Assembly (NCBI RefSeq): GCF_024448935.1
Contig: NZ_JAMOIE010000031.1
Coordinates: forward strand, 1-47,375
Source: Stutzerimonas stutzeri
GTDB lineage: Bacteria > Pseudomonadota > Gammaproteobacteria > Pseudomonadales > Pseudomonadaceae
Reading direction: 5' to 3'
Length of the DNA stretch: 47,375 nucleotides
Shown here: in pieces, positions 43,162 through 47,375 of the stretch
Position numbering within the stretch: position 1 is the first letter of the stretch
Layout: each line of letters begins with the position of its first letter
Notes under the pieces: model-generated
Told to the model about the DNA's origin: nothing
Seen by the model: only the letters and a program-made list of their open reading frames with translations
Databases searched by the model: none
Position numbers and translations under genes: made by a program

Positions 43162-44756
43162 GGTTACGGCGACTAAAAATCGAAAGTTCCTCGGCGAGCG
43201 GGGGACTATTCGATGGACTTGATGTTTGGTTCGGGCGTGGCGGCGATGGTAAATCGGCTAATCCCTTAGCCCCCCTATGCCTGATTGGGCCAAATGGCTC
43301 AGGTAAATCGCAGTTTCTTCAACTTCTAGCAGAAATATTTCAAGAGGCATGGCATAAACATAAGCCTGCTGAAGAACGTAAAAGTGCTAACGAGGATATC
43401 CTTTTTGAGCTGACTTATCTTATTAGTCCTTATGGTATAGGTGCTCCTGAGGAGGTAAGGCTTGTACGGACTAAGAAGGGCCGTAGTACGGGGCCGATAG
43501 AGCTGTATCGAGGTGAGATAGAAGAACCAATTAAGGCTGGTTCGGAGGAGTTTGAGAAATATCTGCCATCAATAGTAATCGGCTATACTTCTGGTGATAA
43601 CGAAACGCTTAGTCTTCCATTTTTAGTAAGTCGAAGTGGATATGCCGGGGACGTAGCTCGTGCCGCCTTCAGTGATGCCATTCAAAATACAGTACCTAAC
43701 AATCGATTGATGTTGATTGATTACGGTACTAATCTTGAGGTTCTATTTTCCAATCTCATTCTGGGACCGAAAGATGCACGTGAGGAGATACTGCGGCATG
43801 CAGGCCTTTCGGACATTGCTTCTTGCCGCTGCGTTGTCCGTCTCGCGCATTCAGTGATTAATAGAGCATCCAAGAAAAGAATTGCGATTACGGGGCGTAA
43901 AGGCGTTCAGTTGACAGATGAGCTTGAGGATATCATTAAATCATTACAGCGCACTGCTACTTGTTGGGATGAAGACAAAGATACTGAGACTTATACATTC
44001 GACTTCTTTATTAACGAAGAAACTCGTAAAGCGTTTTCTTGTTTTTGGGATGATGCATTTTCACTCTACCGTGCCCTACACAAACTGGCATTATTAAATG
44101 ACCTTGCAATTCCTAGACCTGCACGCCTTCGATTGAATCGTGCGGTCAAGGAACGGCGTTTTGCTTCGCGATTGCCAGAGCCGCAACTGGAAGACATGGT
44201 TTTCAGTTTTGAAGAAGTTCGGTTCTGGCCAGTAGGTGATGCTAAAGACGCTGTAGATTATGTGTCTCTGTCGGATGGCGAACACCAGCAAGCGCTTATT
44301 CTTGGCGCATACGCAATGATGACAGATACTAACGCGATATTTTTGCTTGATGAGCCTGAGTCTCACTTTAATCCTCAGTGGCGTGTAAAGTTCGTTCAGC
44401 GTCTTATGGAACTTACTGGCTCACGCGCAAATCAAGAAGTTCTAATTACATCTCATGCCCCCTTTGTTCCCTCGGATATGCCAAAAGAACAAGTTCTTAT
44501 CTTTTCCAGGCATAGCGGGAAAATTGTTGTAGAGGAGCCTCAGATAGAAACATTCGGAGCAACTTTCGATCGAATATTAGAAGCTTGCTTTAAAATTCGC
44601 CCTCCGATTTCGAGAATTGCGGAAGAAAAGATCAATGAACTCCTTAAGTCTGAGAATATTGGCGAAATCGAGCTCACTCTTACTGAGCTTGGTCAGTCGG
44701 TAGAGAAGGCATTTCTAGCAGATCATTTGCGCAGATTAAAGAATAAAGGTTCTTGA
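43158..44756 (+). CDS. ABC-type AAA ATPase of the restriction-like system (PtuA/RecF-like)
   Basis: From the ATG at 43158, inside the hsdS stop, 532 aa. Head-type ATPase: Walker A GPNGSGKS (44-51), ABC signature region YVSLSDGEHQQALILGAYA (about 368), Walker B IFLLDEPESHFNPQ (about 396), and D-loop/switch LITSHAPFVPSDM. No long coiled-coil arm or zinc hook is evident, and no TOPRIM domain, so it is not an OLD nuclease. Such ATPases pair with HNH nucleases in Septu and with other effectors in defence islands. By position it probably uses ATP to license or activate the HNH protein after HsdMS recognition; this is inference. Confidence 0.85.
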   Translation: MRLRRLKIESSSASGGLFDGLDVWFGRGGDGKSANPLAPLCLIGPNGSGKSQFLQLLAEIFQEAWHKHKPAEERKSANEDILFELTYLISPYGIGAPEEVRLVRTKKGRSTGPIELYRGEIEEPIKAGSEEFEKYLPSIVIGYTSGDNETLSLPFLVSRSGYAGDVARAAFSDAIQNTVPNNRLMLIDYGTNLEVLFSNLILGPKDAREEILRHAGLSDIASCRCVVRLAHSVINRASKKRIAITGRKGVQLTDELEDIIKSLQRTATCWDEDKDTETYTFDFFINEETRKAFSCFWDDAFSLYRALHKLALLNDLAIPRPARLRLNRAVKERRFASRLPEPQLEDMVFSFEEVRFWPVGDAKDAVDYVSLSDGEHQQALILGAYAMMTDTNAIFLLDEPESHFNPQWRVKFVQRLMELTGSRANQEVLITSHAPFVPSDMPKEQVLIFSRHSGKIVVEEPQIETFGATFDRILEACFKIRPPISRIAEEKINELLKSENIGEIELTLTELGQSVEKAFLADHLRRLKNKGS

Positions 44757-45841
44757 TGCTATTTTCATATTCACATAATGCGCTTGCAGAGAACTGGCTT
44801 AACTCGACAATTGTTGACGTTTTGGGGACAGGCATGCAGACAATCTTAGCGGGAGGGAACGCTCCTGCATGGTCAGACGCATTACCGATTGCGCACAAAA
44901 CTGAACTCAAGGGGCGCTCCGGCATCCGTAAGCGTGTCCAAAAGCTTTGGACTAAGTTTGCAGCTCTTAATCAAGCCGATCAACTAGCTTTGCTGGATGC
45001 TCTCAACCAGCAAACATTTCTACCTAATATTTACTTTAACGACGCTGTATGTCGAGGAATCGACGGCTTTGATGAAAGTGTAAGCGTTGCTGCCGTGGAT
45101 TTGTTTAGATTCATCTTTGAGGAGCAGCTGACCACTATAAAAGTAGGGGGTATATGTTTAAGGGATATCCATTACGCAGCTATATATGCAGAGTTCCCAT
45201 CGCGTATATGTCCGTTTTGTGGTATCGGACATTTCAGAGCTCCAGGTGCGCCTAGACATGCATTAGATCATTATATGCCTATTTCAAAATACCCATTCGC
45301 GGGTGGAGATTTTCGCAATCTTCCGCCGATGTGTAGTGAATGCAATTCTGACTTTAAAAAAAGTACTGATATTCTGTTTAATCAAAACGGTCAAAGACAG
45401 CGCTGTGTTGACCCATATGCCGGCCCTAACTTTGCGATCAGTTTGGCTCAAAGTGTGCCATTTGGTGGTGCTATTATCAGCGGAATTTCTCTACCTCGAT
45501 GGGTTATTGATTTTAGGGGTGGGCCCCAAGAGCAAGCAGAAAACTGGGATCGTATCTTCAAAGTCAGGGAGCGTTATGAGCGAGATGTGTTGAATGCTGA
45601 GTTTAGATCTTGGCTCGAACACTTTGCACTTTGGTACACTAGAGGTAATCACGGTGGAGGTTTGGGGGCTCAAATCGCGGCTTCTATCCCCGAATATTTG
45701 AGCACTGTTATACAAGATGGACTGGCAGATAAAGCGTTTTTGAAGGCTGAAGTCTTCCGTCTACTGCACAGTGAGTGTGCTCATCCAGATCGTGGGGTGG
45801 ATATGATGGGTTTTTTAGAGATTTTGATTTCGTGTACATAA
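44753..45841 (+). CDS. HNH endonuclease, probable effector (PtuB-like)
   Basis: About 362 aa (TTG at 44753 or ATG at 44756), overlapping the ATPase stop. Central HNH/zinc fold: CPFCGIGHFR (153-), ALDHYMPISKYPF (172-182; catalytic His in DHY), FRNLPPMCSECNSDFKKS with CxxCN (194-198). This resembles PtuB and related HNH nucleases. An N-terminal helical domain (about 1-130) and a C-terminal domain (about 230-362) are unrecognised and could contact the ATPase or HsdS. Most likely the DNA-cutting subunit of the operon. Confidence 0.85.
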   Translation: MMLFSYSHNALAENWLNSTIVDVLGTGMQTILAGGNAPAWSDALPIAHKTELKGRSGIRKRVQKLWTKFAALNQADQLALLDALNQQTFLPNIYFNDAVCRGIDGFDESVSVAAVDLFRFIFEEQLTTIKVGGICLRDIHYAAIYAEFPSRICPFCGIGHFRAPGAPRHALDHYMPISKYPFAGGDFRNLPPMCSECNSDFKKSTDILFNQNGQRQRCVDPYAGPNFAISLAQSVPFGGAIISGISLPRWVIDFRGGPQEQAENWDRIFKVRERYERDVLNAEFRSWLEHFALWYTRGNHGGGLGAQIAASIPEYLSTVIQDGLADKAFLKAEVFRLLHSECAHPDRGVDMMGFLEILISCT

Positions 45842-46040
45842 AGTTTTAAACTTCATACATTCAATATAAAATTTTCAATGTGTTTTCCTTGAGGGGCACC
45901 GCAGGATTGACGCTCTGAAATTATTAGTCGCTCATTGATCCCGAAAGAGTGCGGTGCGATGTTCCATTTTCTGCGCTTCTAATAGCCTGCATGTTAACCG
46001 TGGCTCATATGAGTAGGCGAGGTTATACGGTAACTCGACT
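45842..46040. other. Convergent intergenic gap
   Basis: About 200 AT-rich bases between convergent genes. No strong terminator hairpin, repeat or gene is seen. Confidence 0.4.
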
Positions 46041-46883
46041 TTAAAAGTGATCTGAGTCATGAATTTTTTCTACAATGAATGTATACATTCCCCCGCTATG
46101 ATTATCGAAGGTGTCAATGCCGTAGCCTGACACGCGTAGTTTGGTATTTCCGCTAGTCGGGATTTTCGTGGTTATTAGTAGGTTGCTTTTAAGAGATCTT
46201 GATTGATTGTTTATGTGTGTTAGTTTTAAATTTTTGTAAGGTAGCTGAGCTGCTTCTATTGTATCAAGTGTTCTAGAAAGTAATTTAGTGCTGAGTAGCT
46301 CATTTTCCGTTAGTTTTTTTCTGTTGCTAGGTAGCGAGATTGATTGAGACTTTAATACTCTGGAAATCCATGAGGGGAATTCGTGCGATATCGCAAATTT
46401 TGCGTATTGAGCTGTAGGTGCCATATAATGTCGAAATATCTCAGTGCATGGAATTATTACCCTGGTCTGGTCGTTTTCAAATTCAATGTAAGTGATATGT
46501 GACAGCATTCTAACTTTGGCTTTTGTTTTTGTTCTTTTTTTTATCTCTAGGAAATTTATTATGTCTTTCGGACAGCGGCTCTTGGAGGCCGATACTTGTC
46601 GTGTCGTATAGGTGTCCAAGTTTATCCAGTGCCCACCATAAGTGTGTGCAGAAATTCTCTTTCCATTTTTCCATAGGGATCCTGGAATCAGGTGTCTTAT
46701 TTCCTCGATAGGTAGCTGGAGGAATTTATATTTCTTTGATTCGAGTCGAGTCTTTATGTCGATTACTGATTGGAAGAAGAACGTTGCGTTCAGAATGTCG
46801 GCAGAGTGTCTTTGAACTATTTCGCCAACGGCAATCACCTCCCATATCAAAGAGTCAGTAGCTAATTTCGCGATATATTTCAT
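46041..46883 (-). CDS. Unrecognised protein downstream of a poly-G tract
   Basis: A 280-residue protein in AT-rich DNA, transcribed toward the HNH gene. I do not recognise its family. It has no signal peptide or membrane span. Visible features are GSLWKNGKRISAHTYGGHWI, a beta-rich segment around HITYIEFENDQTRVIIPC followed by TEIFRHYM, and a lysine-rich middle (EIKKRTKTKAKVR). The ATG at 46883 lies 7 bases below a run of 14 G on the coding strand, at the spacing of a ribosome-binding site. It neighbours a recombinase-like gene facing the other way, so it may be a mobile-element or defence accessory. Confidence 0.65.
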   Translation of the reverse strand: MKYIAKLATDSLIWEVIAVGEIVQRHSADILNATFFFQSVIDIKTRLESKKYKFLQLPIEEIRHLIPGSLWKNGKRISAHTYGGHWINLDTYTTRQVSASKSRCPKDIINFLEIKKRTKTKAKVRMLSHITYIEFENDQTRVIIPCTEIFRHYMAPTAQYAKFAISHEFPSWISRVLKSQSISLPSNRKKLTENELLSTKLLSRTLDTIEAAQLPYKNLKLTHINNQSRSLKSNLLITTKIPTSGNTKLRVSGYGIDTFDNHSGGMYTFIVEKIHDSDHF

Positions 46884-46890
46884 TTTGTGT

Positions 46891-46904
46891 CCCCCCCCCC
46901 CCCC
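46891..46904. promoter_or_regulatory. C14/G14 homopolymer upstream of the 46883 start
   Basis: Fourteen consecutive C on the plus strand (G on the coding strand of the minus-strand gene), 7 bases from its ATG. Tracts this long slip during replication and can vary expression by changing promoter or ribosome-site spacing. Confidence 0.6.
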
Positions 46905-47114
46905 TTTGATATTGCTGTTTTGTGGCCATAATATTTTTAGCAGTTTGGACGGTTAATGAGTAAATGGTACCTGGTCGATTTTAAAAATTTGCATGTCACG
47001 TTAGTCGTCGTGATTGTGATGATTGCTTCTATGTCTTATGATTTATATATTATAAGATTAATCATTTCAACACACTTTGATTTGAATGGCTACTTGGAAA
47101 CTTTTAGGATATTT

Positions 47115-47375
47115 ATGACTAAGTCGATTGTGATCGAAGAGTCGCAACTTGACAATGCGGTGAAAATTGCTAGATCGATGAGTCCTGAAAATGGAAATCG
47201 AGATGCTGCAATGCTTCTTTCGTGCTTTGGTACTGGTTTAACGGTGACGGAAATCGCTCGGATGCAGGTGACTGACTATTTAGCAGAGTCAGGCTCTGCT
47301 TTGTTGGAATCCCACGTACGTGCCCAGATAGCCTACAACGGGCGCTGTCGACCGTTGTTTTGGACTAATAAAAAA
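47115..47375 (+). CDS. Tyrosine-recombinase-like protein, cut by the window end
   Basis: Open to the last base (87 codons visible from the ATG at 47115, which has AGGA six bases upstream). The frame is open further up to an ATG at 46956, which would add 53 residues including a hydrophobic stretch. The segment MLLSCFGTGLTVTEIARMQV aligns with the first catalytic block of tyrosine recombinases (TGLR.sEl...), but the position of the catalytic Arg is Thr here. Such short integrase-like proteins occur beside defence and mobile genes. Activity is doubtful from what is visible. Confidence 0.6.
   Translation, partial: MTKSIVIEESQLDNAVKIARSMSPENGNRDAAMLLSCFGTGLTVTEIARMQVTDYLAESGSALLESHVRAQIAYNGRCRPLFWTNKK

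Noticed and set aside
40042..45841. Ordinary type I restriction-modification system
   Set aside because: No HsdR helicase-nuclease lies in or beside the operon; the two extra genes are an ABC-type ATPase and an HNH protein.

Overview
The left 8.4 kb looks like ordinary Pseudomonas-type chromosome. The order pilS, PP0621-family gene, bamD, rluD, pgeF, clpB and then tRNA-Asn/Pro/Lys is the arrangement I recall from Pseudomonas aeruginosa and relatives, and the high-GC codon use fits. I would call the host a Pseudomonas or close relative (for example Stutzerimonas) without naming a species. The clpB-proximal tRNA-Lys is a known integration site of pKLC102/PAPI-1-type integrative conjugative elements (ICEs).

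After the tRNAs (about 8.5 kb on) the DNA is accessory. A tyrosine integrase and a MobH/TraI_2 relaxase, translationally coupled on the minus strand, look like one end of an ICE or genomic island. Then come small genes of unknown function, one cut in two by an IS21-family element (12235-14879) with a 6-bp target duplication. An SOS-regulated umuDC (rulAB-type) pair follows, with a LexA box at 15568-15583. umuC is split after its 20th codon by a 13.8-kb element (16080-29915). That element has imperfect inverted ends, a four-gene recombination module (three tyrosine recombinases plus a small helix-turn-helix/coiled-coil protein, Tn554-like) and a cargo operon: a TetR-family regulator, a YbhG/YbhF/YbhS/YbhR-like ABC exporter, an outer-membrane factor, and a separate small c-type cytochrome gene.

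Directly after the 3' part of umuC lies a complete Tn7-like transposition set (TnsA, TnsB, TnsC, TniQ; 31229-35818). It is followed by a gene-free, hairpin-rich stretch, a putative HNH-type gene, a relic of one IS66 element and a complete two-gene IS66 element (37586-39637) with perfect 23-bp ends and an 8-bp target duplication.

From 40.0 to 45.8 kb, in AT-richer DNA, sits the most interesting module: HsdM, HsdS, an ABC-type AAA ATPase and an HNH nuclease, the last three genes tightly packed. No HsdR motor-nuclease is present. The simplest reading is a restriction-type defence system in which a Septu (PtuAB)-like ATPase-HNH pair replaces HsdR. The window ends with an unrecognised AT-rich minus-strand gene whose start lies 7 nt below a G14 tract, and a truncated tyrosine-recombinase-like gene.

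Overall this is a conserved chromosomal anchor followed by nested mobile DNA: an ICE end, IS21 in a small gene, a recombinase element in umuC, Tn7-like genes, IS66, and a defence module.
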